Assembly: GCF_029873635.1 (NCBI RefSeq)
Contig: NC_080423.1
Location: 106,005,988 to 106,069,987 of the forward strand
Reading direction: 5' to 3'
Origin: Malania oleifera
Taxonomy: Eukaryota > Streptophyta > Magnoliopsida > Santalales > Ximeniaceae
DNA length: 64,000 bases
Shown: positions 46,794 to 60,340 of the stretch, one piece after another
How the letters are laid out: each line of letters opens with the position of its first letter
How positions within the stretch are numbered: the stretch's first letter is position 1
The notes under the pieces: model-generated
Database searches by the model: none
Seen by the model: only the letters and a program-made list of their open reading frames with translations
What the model was told of the DNA's origin: nothing
Translations under genes and position numbers: made by a program

Positions 46794-47645
46794 TTGAGAT
46801 TCTATTAAAAAGTTAGAAAATGAAGAATTTGTTTAAATGTGAAAAAAAAATTCCATTTTGTATTTCTAGATTTTAAAATAAATACAGAAAGACAACTTGT
46901 TTTTTCAATTTTCTAAAAGATTATTGAAGGTAATAGCTTAAGTCATAGATTTTGGGACTTGAATTTTAGATTTGTGTGTATTTAGAAGAACCTTTATGCA
47001 TAATCCAAACATATTGAAGTATAATATCTGAATTCCATGCTTCCATACACAAAATAAGAGTTAGAAATTTAGAAAAATAATGAAAAGTTATTTCCCAACT
47101 TTTATATGTAAATTAATAAAATTGAAAATAAGGCAGTATTTTTTTGTTTTCATTTAAAAAATTAGAAATGATAAATTAAACTATTTTTTCAAGAAAATGG
47201 TCGAAATTTTGTTTATCATTGTTCATTTATTTCATATAAATGTTAAAAAATGAAAATTAGTTGATTTTTTTTTTTTACTTTTTTGGAAAACTAAAATGAA
47301 AAATGAAAATTATTTTCTACAACCAAACAGGTCCTTAGAAAGTGTCTATAATTATTTTCTATAATAATATTATTTGATGTTCAATAGTAAGCAAACTTCA
47401 TAAATAATTTCAACTAAAAAATCTTATTACACCTTAAATGTAATTTTTTAATAAATTAAGTGAATAATATTTTTAAAAATAAAAGATGTTTTTACACTGA
47501 AAGTTAAAAATTGTGGATCTAAATTAGGTAAAAAGAGGTATAAGGTGGAAGATGAGCTAACTCTTGTTGTGCAATTCGTACTCAATGCAAACTTTCAATT
47601 GACCAAAAAAAAAATAAAATTCAATTGTCTTAATTAATAAAATTT

Positions 47646-47676
<31 letters not shown>

Positions 47677-48999
47677 TTTGTGTTTAAATTAATATGAACA
47701 CATTGCACATGCTTCATCGCTAGCGCTAATAATAAAAAAGGTCACCATAGTACATTATGAAGACCCAAATGGTAAAATGTTAATAAAATATTTATTAAAA
47801 TTACCTTCTCAATTAGTATTTTAGGTTTCTCATTAAGTATTTTGAAATTATGGTTTTCCTATACATTTCAACTTAATTAGTTCATTTAATAGAATTTCCT
47901 TTTAATTATATTTCTATTTTTAAATTTTTTCTTGAAAAGTTAGTATTGAAAATATTGAGTTAGTTTCAGGAAAATAATTACTTTTTAATCATGCTCTCCT
48001 AAATTGTTTAAAAGTTCTTTTGATAGGAAATTGCATTTTTCACGCTCTCATAAATTTTTTTTATGTTGTGTGAAATTTTCGAGATAAAATATTCTTAAAA
48101 ATGTTTTGAATTGACTCTAAATGTGTACCCATATTCTATCTAGCATATTCTGAATATTATTAGATGATAAAAATACAAATTATCAAATTATCATTTGAGA
48201 TTCTATTAAAAATTTAGAAAATAAAGAATTTGTTTAAATGTGAAAAAAAAAATCCATTTTGTATTTCTAAATTTTAAAATAAATACAGAAAGACAACTTG
48301 TTTTTCCAATTTTCTAAAAGATTTTGAGACTTGAATTTTAGATTTGTGTGTATTTAGAAGAAACTTTATGCATAATCCAAACATATTGAAGTATAATCTC
48401 TGAATTCCATGGTTCCATACACAATATAAGAGTTAGAAATTTAGAAAAATAATGAAAAGTTATTTCCCAACTTCTATATGTAAATTAATAAAATTGAAAA
48501 TAAGGTAGTATTTTTTGTTTTCATTTAAAAAATTAGAAATGATAAATTAAACTATTTTCACAAGAAAATGGTGGAAATTTTATTTATCATTGTTCATTTA
48601 TTTGTTAAAAATGAAAATTAGTTGATTTTTTTTTTTACTTTTTTGGAAAACTAAAATGAAAAATGAAAACTATTTTCTACAACCATACAGGTCCTTAGAA
48701 AGTGTCTATAATTATTTTCTATAATAATATTATTTGATGTTCAATAGTAAGCAAACTTCATAAATAATTTCAACTAAAAAATCTTATTACACCTTAAATG
48801 TAATTTTTTAATAAATTAAGTGAATAATATTTTTAAAAATAAAAGATGTTTTTACACTGAAAGTTAAAAATTGTGGATCTAAATTAGGTAAAAAGAGGTA
48901 TAAGGTGGAAGATGAGCTAACTCTTGTTGTGCAATTCGTACTCAATGCAAACTTTCAATTGACCAAAAAAAAAAAAATTCAATTGTCTTAATTAATAAA

Positions 49000-49042
<43 letters not shown>

Positions 49043-49510
49043 TGTGTTTAAATTAATATGAACACATTGCACATGCTTCATCACTAGCGCTAATAATAAA
49101 AAAGGTCACCATAGTACATTATGAAGACCCAAATGGTAAAATGTTAATAAAATATTTATTAAAATTACCATCTCAATTAGTATTTTAGGTATCTCATTAA
49201 GTATTTGAAATTATGGGTTTCCTACACATTTCAACTTAATTAGTTCATTTAATAGAATTTCCTTTTAATTATGTTTCTATTTTTTAATTTTTTCTTGAAA
49301 AGTTAGTATTGAAAATATTGAGTTAGTTCTAGGAAAATAATTACTTTTTAATCATGTTCTCCTAAATTGTTTGAAAGTTCTTTTGATATGAAATTGCATT
49401 TTTCACGCTCTCATAATTTTTTTTATGTTGTGTGAAATTTTCGAGATAAAATATCCTTGAAAATGTTTTGAATTGACTCTAAATATTATTAGACGATAAA
49501 AATACAAATT
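46794..49510 (+). repeat. 1.4-kb tandem duplication, unit B
   Basis: Copy 1 about 46794-48194 and copy 2 about 48195-49510, both starting TTGAGATTCTATTAAAAA. Shared landmarks include CGCTAATAATAAAAAAGG (about 47722 and 49088) and a (TTA)n tract (47646-47677, longer at 49002-49041). Unit A has a single, internally deleted version (12530-13440). Confidence 0.85.
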
Positions 49511-50364
49511 ATCAAAATATTTTAATATGAATAGTCGTAAAAAGTGTGACGAGCATTAAATTTAGGTTTTTTTTTTTTAAGAATGTATTTCCCAACTATA
49601 GAAATTTATTAACTAAGAAACTCAATAATTTAAATATATTGATACCTCGCTTTTGAGGTAAAATATTCTTGCAAATGTTTTGGATATACTTCAAATGTAT
49701 CCACATATTTTATCTAACATATTATGAATATTATTATATAAAAATTTACAAAGTATCAAAATTTAATTTGAATATGAATAGTCTCAAAAAGTGTGACGAG
49801 CATTTAGTTTAGGTGTTTTTCTTGACGAACACATTTCCCAAATATAGAAATTTATTAACTAAGAAACCCAATAATTTAAATATATTGATATGATGCATGA
49901 AATTTTTTGAGATAAAATCTCATTGAAAATGTTTTGAATATACTCCAAGCGTACCCTCATATTTTTTTCTAAATATTATTACATAATAAATCACAAAACA
50001 TCAAAATTGAATTTTAATATGAATAGTCTTAAAAAGTGTGATAAGCATTTAATTTAGGTATTTTTCTTGACGAACACATTTTCTTACTATAGAAATTTAT
50101 TAATTAAGAAATTTAATAATTTAAATGCATTGATAACATTTAACTAATATAAGTTTGTTTTATTGCCATTAGAATATTTACCTAAAAAAAAAATAGAGAA
50201 TGCACATTAAAGTTTTCATGTTATTATATTATAGGGGGCCTAAAAAAGAAAGATTTTTCATATCATCAATGACAACAAATAAGGAAAAAACTAATTATAG
50301 AATGGATAACAGTAAAAATATTTAGAATACTACAAGTGTCAATTTTTTGCAACTACTCCAACCC

Positions 50365-50372
50365 TATATAAA
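50365..50372 (+). promoter_or_regulatory. TATA box of peptide gene 2
   Basis: TATATAAA starting 66 bp before the ATG at 50431, as in copy 1. Confidence 0.75.
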
Positions 50373-50430
50373 CTTGCTCAGACCTAAAATTTTCATATCA
50401 ATTCATTTGTTCTCAGAAAATAAAAGCAAA

Positions 50431-50589
50431 ATGAGTTTCGACGCAACATTGAAGTTTTTCATCTCGATGGTCGATGGCTCCCTCCTCTTGAAGTATTTCA
50501 AGACAAAAGATTTTTGTTTGAGAGGGCAGAAAGAAGAGTCTTTGCAAAAGAAGGTCCTTGTTCTTGGCAGATCAATGAAAAATACTTAA
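50431..50589 (+). CDS. 52-residue conserved plant peptide, copy 2
   Basis: Nearly identical to copy 1 (14335): amino-acid changes only at D46G, S51N and I52T, plus silent changes. Stop is TAA at the same codon. TATA box, leader and about 130 bp of upstream sequence are conserved. Downstream on the minus strand lies the RING 3' fragment 52930-53515. Function unknown. Confidence 0.7.
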   Translation: MSFDATLKFFISMVDGSLLLKYFKTKDFCLRGQKEESLQKKVLVLGRSMKNT

Positions 50590-52222
50590 GTTGAGTAACA
50601 AACAGTTAATTTTGTATTAGTTCTATAATTAAGTATATAGTTTTCAAAATTTTATGTTGCTTTTTATTGTTTAATAAGTGTGATTATTCAAAACATTTGA
50701 TAAAAATTGAATGATATGTAAGTGAGTTTTATGTTTTCTAAGGCATTTGTTTCTATATTATATCTCTGGACTATCAAAGCTGTTTTTGCTTATTTGTTGA
50801 TTATTATCCAAATTTGAGATGAAAAAAATTGCAATACTAATTAGGGTTTTCATTGTCATAATTTTTTTATTTCGAAAGACTTAATTTTCACCGCACAATA
50901 TTCTGTAATGTACAACATTTTTCACTGTTTTTTTTTTTTTTAAAATGAGGTTTGAGTTATTTGGATTATTATTTTAAAAATCTTAAATTCAATTCTTTGT
51001 CACATCAAATTCCGTGTCGCTAAGTATATTGAAAATAACTAATTAATGGGCTCTTGTGTTGTATGTTTGTATGCATAGTAACGGAATAATTTCAAAAATA
51101 AAATAAAATAAAAATAGAAAGACATTTAAATTTTATATTTAAGGGGAGAAAATACCAAAGAAAACAATATATATTGCTTTTACACAGAAAATATCATCAT
51201 CACCAATACCATACTGCGTTCTTATTTCTAGTTCCATTTCCCACAGTACTGTTCTTACATTATATATATATATCAAACGTTTGGCTTAAAAAATTGTTTG
51301 AGATGTAATTAGGAGTTCAAGTTTTGTCTAGTAGATTTGAATATGTATGTCGTATTTATCTAAATCTATATAAATCTATATTTAAGCACTCGAATACTAG
51401 GAAATATTGTGTGTGGGAGTAGTGGTTTCAAGTTTTCAATTTCAATAGATTCAAGGGAAATTTAGTATAGCTGCATATTACACTTTATTTAAGTATATAC
51501 ATTTATGACCCAAATTGAAATATGAATAAAATTGAATTAATTAAAAGTAAAAACTTTACGTGTTTAGTTTGATTAGCGAAGTGAACTTTTCGGTGCTGAA
51601 ATATTGTGTAATATACAATATTTTTTACATCATGTTTACTTTGTGGCATAAAATGGGAGAATGAAATAAAATTTTGAATGAAATGTATGATAAAATCAAG
51701 TGATAGGAATGCTTTCTTTTAACATATGGTTCAAAATTTTTGAATGAACAGTTCTAACACTTTAAATTTGATTATTTGTCACATGAACACGTGTCGCTTA
51801 GTATCCTGAAAATAATTAATTAATGAGCTCGTAATATATTTATGTATGTATGTAAGTACACATAAAATAATAGGATAATTTTTTTTAAAAAAAAAAGAAA
51901 AAAAAAAACACAATATACATTTCTCATACAAAGGAAATATCATCATCACCAACCTGTGCTCTTACGGAAAATATGCATTATAATTCATATATCACAATCC
52001 GAAATATTGATTAATTAACTCACTCTATCTTTCTGGAACGAAAAAGGAAAAACACACCACAGTTTTGTAGCGATATATGTAAATGTAATTTAAAATTAAA
52101 ACCAATCCACTCAGTAATGATCAATTTGAAAGTGGATTACTTCCTTAAACCATTTGGTGATGCATTAATCTTACACATTCATAATCTTAACGTTGAGGTA
52201 GAAGCACAAAACTACTTGGTTA

Positions 52223-52387
52223 ATATTGTGGCAACGACCATTTGAAACCTAAATCAAATTACGATGGTAGAAAACCCATATTGTGGCAATGACCATTTTA
52301 AACCTAAATCAAATTAAGATGGTAGAAAACCCATATTGTGGCAATGACCATTTGAAACCTAAATCAAATTAAGATGGAAGAAAACCC
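52223..52387 (+). repeat. 55-bp tandem triplication, unit B
   Basis: Three contiguous 55-bp units starting ATATTGTGGCAA at 52223, 52278 and 52333. Unit A has one copy (about 15503). The three copies differ at a few bases. Confidence 0.93.
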
Positions 52388-52929
52388 AAGGGAGAAGGAA
52401 GAAAAAAAGTTCCAAGACCCACCTCTAATGCCTACAACAAATTGAATGGAATCTCTTATGCATTCTTGAATGCAAAAGAAACTAAAAATATTTATAGCAA
52501 GCTTAGTGTTTGTTAAGAGTCCTCATCTTGAACCATTAGCTGTGCATAAACATGGCTTCTTAAATCATTGACACAAAATTTTTGGCCAATACAAAAAAAT
52601 CTAGATCAAAACTTGATTATCTAAAATGTAATCTTCCAATGCTTGCAAATTTTAAGTCCTATTGAAATACTACAATTAAATTATTGACACCCTAAATTCA
52701 AGAATTTGTAAAAGCAAGATTAACCCACCTTTTTCAGAATCAATGCAGCCGTATATCAAAACATTTTAACCATAAATTCAAAATTTTGGCAAACCATTAA
52801 CACATTTTACGCTTCTCCTTTGGAACCAAATCAAGTTTATACCAATGAGAAAGCACTGATACGCAAAGTACTGAAAAGTTCACAAAGAAGAAAATAAAAC
52901 AAAGCATTACTAAATTCACGAAGAATTGT

Positions 52930-53515
52930 TCAATCAGTCTCATCGAAGTCGTCATCAAAGAAATACAAGTACGGAGCAAAAGGCTTGCCTTCATGGGATT
53001 CTCCTTGCGCAGCCTCACTATTGATCTTGGGAGTAGTTATCCAACCCAGCTGTTGCATATAAACTTCATCATAGGCTTCTATATTCAAGCCTGAGCAAGA
53101 AATAGTTCTATTTCATTCACAAACCCCTCTGCTCTTCCAGTCTGAAAAGGCCTTGCAACATCTAAGACCAAAGACTTGAAGGCTTCTTGTTTTGCTTCAG
53201 GCACACTTCTAAGTTGCTCATTTCTGGATAATTGAAGGTTAGTGTAAACACAGTATGCAAAATCATTATAATGGAAAAATGACACTGTATTCACAATATC
53301 CTTCACAATTCGTATTGATAGTTTTAATGCCAAACTTTAGCGTGTAACTTATAAGCCAGCAGAATTAAAAGTCAGTTAACAATTTAAATTTTATTCCATT
53401 TTGGATGGCAAGTTATTATAGTAAAGATGCATCAATATTGGATGCATGTTAGAATGCTAATTATTATTTTTTCCTGAATGAGTCAATTACGCCAAGAACA
53501 TGATGCCAACATCTT
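52930..53515 (-). pseudogene. RING gene 3'-end fragment (exons 6-7), broken
   Basis: Exon 7 homologue at 53223-52930 reads NEQLRSVPEAKQEAF..., VARPFQTGRAEGFVNEIELFLA, then a 1-bp deletion (GCCTCAGG reduced to GCTCAGG) brings a stop two codons later. A 3-bp insertion lies further on. The exon 6 remnant (about 53515-53470) has lost about 16 bp including its acceptor, and its donor. No exons 1-5 accompany it. It came from the local peptide-plus-RING-end duplication in unit B. Confidence 0.85.
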
Positions 53516-54069
53516 ACATAGAAATATTGCATCAACCATGTAGTTCTGTAAGATGAAAGGGAAAACTTACACACATTCAGCAAAAACATGCGGTCATCCT
53601 GATAATGGGTTTAAATTGATCAAATATTTCGTAAATGGGCAAAATCAGAAAGAAATCTAAAAAATATTGACTACAGGATCTTTGTTTCTTCTAAGAAGCA
53701 TGTTATGGATTTCATTAGAACACCATGATTTTGTGGTAGGATGTTGAACGTGGAGGTCCAATCCCACCAGACGACATACTAAAAGCCAACATCCCTTTCG
53801 TAAGCTTTCTAATATGGTCCATCTGTTTCCCAGAGTGAAATCTAGGAAATGAGTATTTGTGGAGCAGCATGATGCAGCTGTAACTGTGGTGCTGTTGTTG
53901 GCAATTATTTACGAGCAAAATAAGTTATCCAACCGTGAGATTTGCCAAAACAATGCAGACCTCCTCGCATTTGAAAAATGACTCTACTCTTGGATGAGTT
54001 CCAATAAGAACACAACGTTATCCCATGCAAAGCTGGCCAATTGAAAATGCAACTAGAGAAAAAGATGCA

Positions 54070-55490
54070 CAAAATTTATCAAAATAAAATTTTAGACAAA
54101 CTAAATTTGAATATTTTATTTTATTCAAAATTTATCAAAATAAATGATAAAAAGATGCTCTAGCATATTCTGAATATTATTAGATGATAAAAATACAAAT
54201 TATCAAAATAAAATTTTAATATGAATAGTCGTAAAAAGTGTGACAAGCATTAAATTTAGGTATTTATTTTTAAGAACACTTTTCCCAACTATAGAAATTT
54301 ATTAACTAAGAAACTCAATAATTTAAATATATTGATACGTCGCTTTTGAGGTAAAATATTCTAGCAAATATTTTGGATATACTTCAAATGTATCCACATA
54401 TTTTATCTAACATATTATGAATATTATTATATGATAATTTACAAAATATCAAAATTTAATTTGAATATGAATAGTCTTAAAAAGTGTGATGAGCATTTAA
54501 TTTAGGTATTTTTCTTGACGAACACATTTTCTTACTATAGAAATTTATTAACTAAGAAATTTAATAATTTAAATGCATTGATAAAATATGACTTTTTGTT
54601 GGAAAAGCCAAGCATGTGCTCATTTTTTCAAAAATCTAAATCTTAATTTCTTTGGGCCCCGTTTGAAGCTTGGAAAATATAAGGAAAAGGAAAGGAAAGG
54701 AAATGAGAATATAAAGGAATCTAATTTCTCATGTTATCAAAGAAATAAAAAAAAATGTCAAATCAATGAACAAAAATTTGATTTTTATGTTTAATTTTCC
54801 TTAATTTTTAATTATATCAAAACAAATTTGTATTTTTAGTAGAATTTGATATAAAGAGAAAAATATAATGGAAAGTGAGTTTCCTTCTTAATTTCCTTTC
54901 TCCACCAAAATGCTTAATCCAAACAAATCTTAATTAAGTGAAAATGAATATGACGTTTTTTGTAAGTACCCTCATACTTTATCTAATATATTATGAACAT
55001 TATTAGACGATAAAATTACAAATTATCAAAATTGAATTTTAGTATGAATAGTCTTCAAAAGTACGGCCAACTATTAACTTAGGTGTTTTTCTTAACAACA
55101 CAAATTTTTTGAACCAATGGATAGTCTTTAAAAGTGTGATGAGCATTTAATTTAGGTGTTTTTTTTATGGACACATTTTCTTATTATAGAAATTTATTAA
55201 CTAAGAAATTCAGTAATTTAAATGTATTGATAACATTTAACTAATATAAGTTTGTTTTATTGCTAATAAAAGAAAATATACATTAAAATTTTCATGTCAT
55301 TATAGAGAGCCTCAAAAAGAAAGATTTGTTGCATCATCAATGACAACAAATAAGGAAAAAGGCTAATTATAGAGTGGAATAATGGTAAAAATATTAAGAT
55401 TTTAAAATTTTGCAGCTATTCCAATCCTATAAAAACTTGCTTGTGCCTAAAGTCTTTCATGCCATTTTAGCTGTTTTCGAAAGATAAAGG
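54070..55490. repeat. Restart of the peptide-gene repeat block, unit B
   Basis: From about 54157 the sequence returns to that of 13400 and 48160 (CTAGCATATTCTGAATATTA), running again through the 235-bp repeats and the peptide promoter. It is interrupted at about 54590-54990 by unmatched AT-rich sequence. The junction at 54068-54156 repeats AAAATTTATCAAAATAAA twice. Confidence 0.7.
55428..55434 (+). promoter_or_regulatory. TATA box of peptide gene 3
   Basis: TATAAAA starting 67 bp before the ATG at 55495. The flanking promoter, including ATGACAACAAATAAGG, is kept although the surroundings are much diverged. Confidence 0.7.
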
Positions 55491-55494
55491 TAAA

Positions 55495-55653
55495 ATGAGT
55501 TTCGACGCAACATTCAAAATTCTCATGTCAATGGTGGATGGTTCTCTTCTTTTGAAGTATTTCAAGAGGAAAGATTTTTGCTTGGGAGGACAGAAGGAAG
55601 AATCTTTTCAGAAGAAGGTCATTGTTCTTGGCAGGTCAATGAAAGACACTTAG
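55495..55653 (+). CDS. 52-residue conserved plant peptide, copy 3 (most diverged)
   Basis: Starts MSFDATFKILMSMVDGSLLLKYF and ends RSMKDT, with TAG at the same stop codon as copies 1 and 2. Changes are mostly conservative: L/F, F/I and I/M in the N-terminal part, T25R, R31G, L38F, L43I. There are no indels over 159 bp, although the flanking non-coding DNA has many. A recombination history separates it from copies 1 and 2, yet length, start, stop and Cys29 are kept. Function unknown. Confidence 0.72.
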   Translation: MSFDATFKILMSMVDGSLLLKYFKRKDFCLGGQKEESFQKKVIVLGRSMKDT

Positions 55654-55659
55654 ATTATA

Positions 55660-57430
55660 TAAATATATATGCTTTATAAATATGTTGTTTTCACAATTTT
55701 TTTTCGCTTTTTATCTTATATTTGGAGATGTCTTAAATCTAAAATTGTATTGTATTTGGATAAGATATAATACAAATTTGTATTGAAATTTTCCAAATCC
55801 ACTCAAATTCAAACCCATGGACCGAAATCCATACTCCCAAGCATTACCTTATAAAACAAATACAAATTTGTATTTGGAGATGTCTTTTATGTTTTTTTTT
55901 TTTTTTTTGCTTCTTTTTTCATTATTCTTAAAAGGTGACACTGTTGACTCTCTTACTGGTTTATTGGAAACAACATTCTCAACTTTGATGTTTTTGGTTT
56001 GACATATAATCACTAGGAATATTTAAATGGAAAAAGAAAAAAATGCTTTACTTATTTGTGGTTATAATAGTAACCAGGGTTTTGATTGTTATAATTTTTT
56101 TTTCATTGTGCAAAGCTACATTTATACAGTTAAATACTGTGTTATGTATAATTTTTCCTTTATGTCATGTTCGATTTGTGAAATAGAATGGGGTAATAGA
56201 GAAATGGTATGAAAATTTGAATAGAAAATATAATTAAATCAATTAATAAATTTGATTTAATTTCATTCTCTTTTGATTACACCAAATGTTCAATAAATGT
56301 TTTCTTTTAACATGCAGTCTGAGTTTTTAAATCATCACTTATAATAACACTTTAAATTTTATTTTGTGCCACATCAAACATCGTGGCTTCAAATCAACAT
56401 ATCAAGAAATCAATTCCAAGTAATTAATCAATTAAGCTAAGTACGAATCGCTTCATCCCCGGAGGGTTATCTTCTATATTTTCTTTTTCTATAATAGAAG
56501 ATTTTGGAGACTTTTTGATTTAATTTTTAAAGATGTAAAAAATGTCTTTTGAATTTTTTTTTTTTTTTGGTTGGAATTGTTTTGAGGTTGTAGTTGCAAA
56601 TTTAGGTTTCAAGTATTAAACTTGAATTTGTATATTGGATTGTTCTAACTCTCTATAAATTTAAATTAAAGTTCTTGAACATTGGGTAATATCGTTTTTA
56701 TTGATTTCAAGTTTTGAATTTTGGTGGTTTCAGATGAAGTTTAGTTTATTTGTATATCACAGTTTATTTAAATAAATATGAACTTAAATTTATGACCAAA
56801 TTGAAAAATGAATAAAATCAAACTAATTAAAATTAAAATCTTTATGAATTTAGTTTGATTCGCGAAGTGAATTTTTAGATTAAAAAATATTAATCCAAAA
56901 TCATACCCCACAATCCAAAATATTGATTAATTAACTAACTTGATATGTAATTAAAAATATAGGAAAGGTTTTGTAGTTAACAATGGGGAACTCTGAGGTT
57001 ACATTTAGTTTGTAAAATATCTATTCTTAATAGGTTAGTTAAAATTAGTGATATAAGAAATTATCCAGTATTTAACAAATACAATAACTGCAGCTATTAC
57101 TATTCATTAAGAAAGTGTACCAAATTTATCGATCAGTTTTTCAATCAGCCAAGCATCATTAATGCAACCGCACTCAGAACACCATCGTCTTACATGCTTC
57201 AAGCTCAGTACGGCGTTGAATTTTAAAAATTCTCATCACAAGCCCAACCAAAACTTGATTATCTAAAATGGAATCTTCCAATGCTTGCAAATTTCAAGTC
57301 TATTGAAATACTGCAATTAAATTATCGACGCCTTAAACTCAAGGATTAAAAGCAAGATTAACCCACCTTTTTCCAGTATAAATACAGCCATAATCCAAAC
57401 ATTTTAATCACAAGATAAAAAATTTGGCGA
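55660..57430. other. AT-rich intergenic region, unit B
   Basis: No gene seen. Diverged from the other two intergenic copies (14500 and 50600); T-runs at about 55892-55909 and 56559-56569. The last 200 bp regain similarity to the RING 3' flank. Confidence 0.55.
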
Positions 57431-59192
57431 ACCATTAACACATTTAAATCTTCTTCTTTGGAACCAAATCAAGTTTACACCAATAAGAAAGTACTGATAA
57501 GCGAAGAACTGAAAGGTTCACAAAGAAGAAAATAAAACAAAGTATTATTAAATTCACAAAGAATTGTTCAATCAGTTTCATCGGAGTCCTCTTCAAAGAA
57601 ATACAAGTATGGACCAAAGTGCTTGCGTTCATGGGATTCTCCTTCCACATCCTCACTATTGATCTTGGGAGTTATCCAACCCAGCTGTTGCATATAAACT
57701 TCATCAAAAGCTTCTATATTCAATCCTGAGGCAAGGAATAGTTCTATTTCATTGACAAACCCTCTGCTCTTCCAGTCAAAAAAGGCCTTGCAGCGTCTAA
57801 GACCAGAGACTCGAAGGCTTCTTGTTTTTCTTCAGGAGCACTTCTAAGTTGCTCATTTCTGGATAATTGAAGGTTAGTGTAAATCCAATAGCAAGATAAT
57901 TATAATGGAAAAATGATTCGGTGTTCGCAATATCCTTCGCAATTTTTATTGATAGTTTTAATGCCAAACTTAAGCATATAACATTATCCAGCAGAATTCA
58001 ACAGACAATAATTTAAATTTAATTCATTTTTTACAGCATGTTATAATAGTAAAATGCTTCAATTTTGGATGCATGTTAGAATGCAACTTATTACCTTTTC
58101 CTGAATGAGTCAATCACACCAAGTACATGATGCACAATGATGTCAACATCTTCCTCCTACATAGAAATATTATGTCAACCATGTAGTTCCGTAACATGAA
58201 AGGGAAAACTTACCACATTCAGCTAAAACATGCAGTCATCCTGAAAATGGGTTTAAATTGATCAAATATTTTGTAATTGGCAAAATCAAAAGGAAATCTA
58301 AAAATCTTGACTACAGGATCTTTATTTCTCATAAGAAGCATTTTATGCATTTCATGAGAACACCAAGAGTTTGTGGTTAGGATGTTGAATGTGTAGGTCC
58401 AATCCCACCAGAGGACTTACTAAAAGCAAACATCCCTTTTGTAAGCTTTCTAGTATGGTCCATCTGTTTTCCAAAGTGAAACCAAGGAAAAGAGTATTAG
58501 TTGAGGGTATATTATGGCTTGACAGACTAATTTGACTCCGTATGTGGTAAATGGAGGAAGTCCTAATGCCAAAAAAGAGGCACATGCCGTTCTTGGATGA
58601 GTTCCAATAAGAACACAACATTATCCCATGCAAAGCTGGCTAATAGAAAAATGCACCTAGAGAAAAAGATGCACGCCTAAGAGCAGATGTATTTGCTCTG
58701 CTACTGGGCTCATTTCTGTTTCTGTAGGGGAGGTCAACTAATGTAAGGGGTGCAAGTATCATTATATTTTTGTATGTGCAAGGGTCCATGTTAATTTGTC
58801 AAACCTCATTTGTGTAGTTTGCTAAAGTTTCTTTCAGTTTACTAGTGACTTTGTCAATGCCCTTTTGCCTTCTCCAGAATTTTTTTTTCTTTATTAGTTG
58901 TAAAATTTTTATCAGTTGCATTTGTGATTTTTATTTACTTTTTCTTCTTACTTTAGTTGTTAGACAAATGGCCCATCCATTAAATATGATTTTATTTTCA
59001 TTAAACACCATAAACTTCACATTTTTATTATTTTTTATTGGTTAATTCCCTTAAAAGCATAAATTTCAATTTTTCATTAATTTTTTCTTCATTTCTCCCC
59101 TTATTTTTTTTAAAGAAAGCATACACATGATTTTTTATTGTTATAAAGTTAATTTTTTAAAAAAATTTCTTGAATTCTTATACTATTTTTTT

Positions 59193-59825
59193 CAATATTT
59201 TAAAAGGGTGAACGCGTAAGGCAAGGTGTTTTAACCCTTAAGAGGCAAGGTGTAAGCCTTGAGGAGTTGGGGGCATAAGCCTTTTGAGAATTTGGTTTTA
59301 AGATAAAAATATGTTAAATAAATTATATATTTAAAATGAAGTAAAAATTAATAAAATTACAAATATAATGTAAAAAGTAAAAACTAGATGTACTTTGCAA
59401 AATACTAGTTGGTCATTCAAAAATTGCTAACTTGAATAGGTGACATAAATCATGACAAGAGATAGCTATACCATTAGAAAGTTCAAACTATTTTCCTGAT
59501 GTAAGATACAACTTTCAGTTATTTTGAAAAGGTTGAGATTCAAGAGTTTTAGAAATAAACTCATATTATGACATTCATTTTATACAAACATGTAGTTAAA
59601 ATTTTCTAACCAATTCTAACTTGAGAATCACACACCCTAAATGCGTAAGCCTCAACTAAAAAGGCACAAAAACGCATTTTTTTCTTTTATTTTTGTAAAA
59701 AATGCATAAGCCTCAGCATATGATGCATTAGCCTTTTTGGAATTTGGTATTTTAGATTGAGCCTCAAGGCGTTTTAGACATGCCTTGCCTTGAGGCGAGC
59801 CTTGATTGAGCCTTTTAAAACACTG
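59193..59825. mobile_element. hAT-like MITE, unit B
   Basis: 633 bp, same insertion as 17734-18358, with CAATATTTTAAAAGG and CCTTTTAAAACACTG ends. Near the left end AGGCTAAGGCG has changed to AGGGTGAACGCG, so its terminal repeat is more decayed. Confidence 0.8.
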
Positions 59826-59844
59826 ATTTTTTTTACTATATCTT

Positions 59845-60340
59845 AGCTGCCTAGGAGAGCAAATCAGTTATTTTCCTCAGAAGCCCCTTTGGAAAACAGC
59901 AGGTCCTTTGAAGGTTGCTATTCACCTGGGAGGCTGCTCTAGGGAAGATCCTCACCCTTGACAACCTTCAAATAAAGAGCTTCTCTATCATGAATAGGCG
60001 TTTTGTGTGCCTAGAAGAAGCAGAATTGGAGAACCACATCCTTATTCTTCGCTGCCCCTGGACCAGGAATCTCTGGAACTTGGTCATTTCCATGGTCAAA
60101 CAGAAACAGATCACTGCAGCTTCAGGTGAGGGTGAAATTTGAACTTCTAAAGGGATCTGTTCCCCAAGTTCAAAAGGAGAGCTCTTTCCCTTATCCCCCT
60201 CCCTATTTTTTGGGTGACTTGGAAAGAAAGGAACAGAAAGGCTTTCGATGCAACAGTCATTCTCTGCAGGCTGTCATGGAAAACTGGTTATGTATGATCC
60301 CTAGTTAGCATAGTGAGGTGCTAGGGAGGGACTTCTGTTA
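59845..60340 (+). pseudogene. LINE zf-RVT 3' fragment (plus strand), unit B
   Basis: Counterpart of 18380-18890: FTWEAALGKILTLDNLQ, NRRFVCLEEAE, LENHILILRCPWTRNLWN. The first Cys of the pair is Arg here. Confidence 0.72.
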
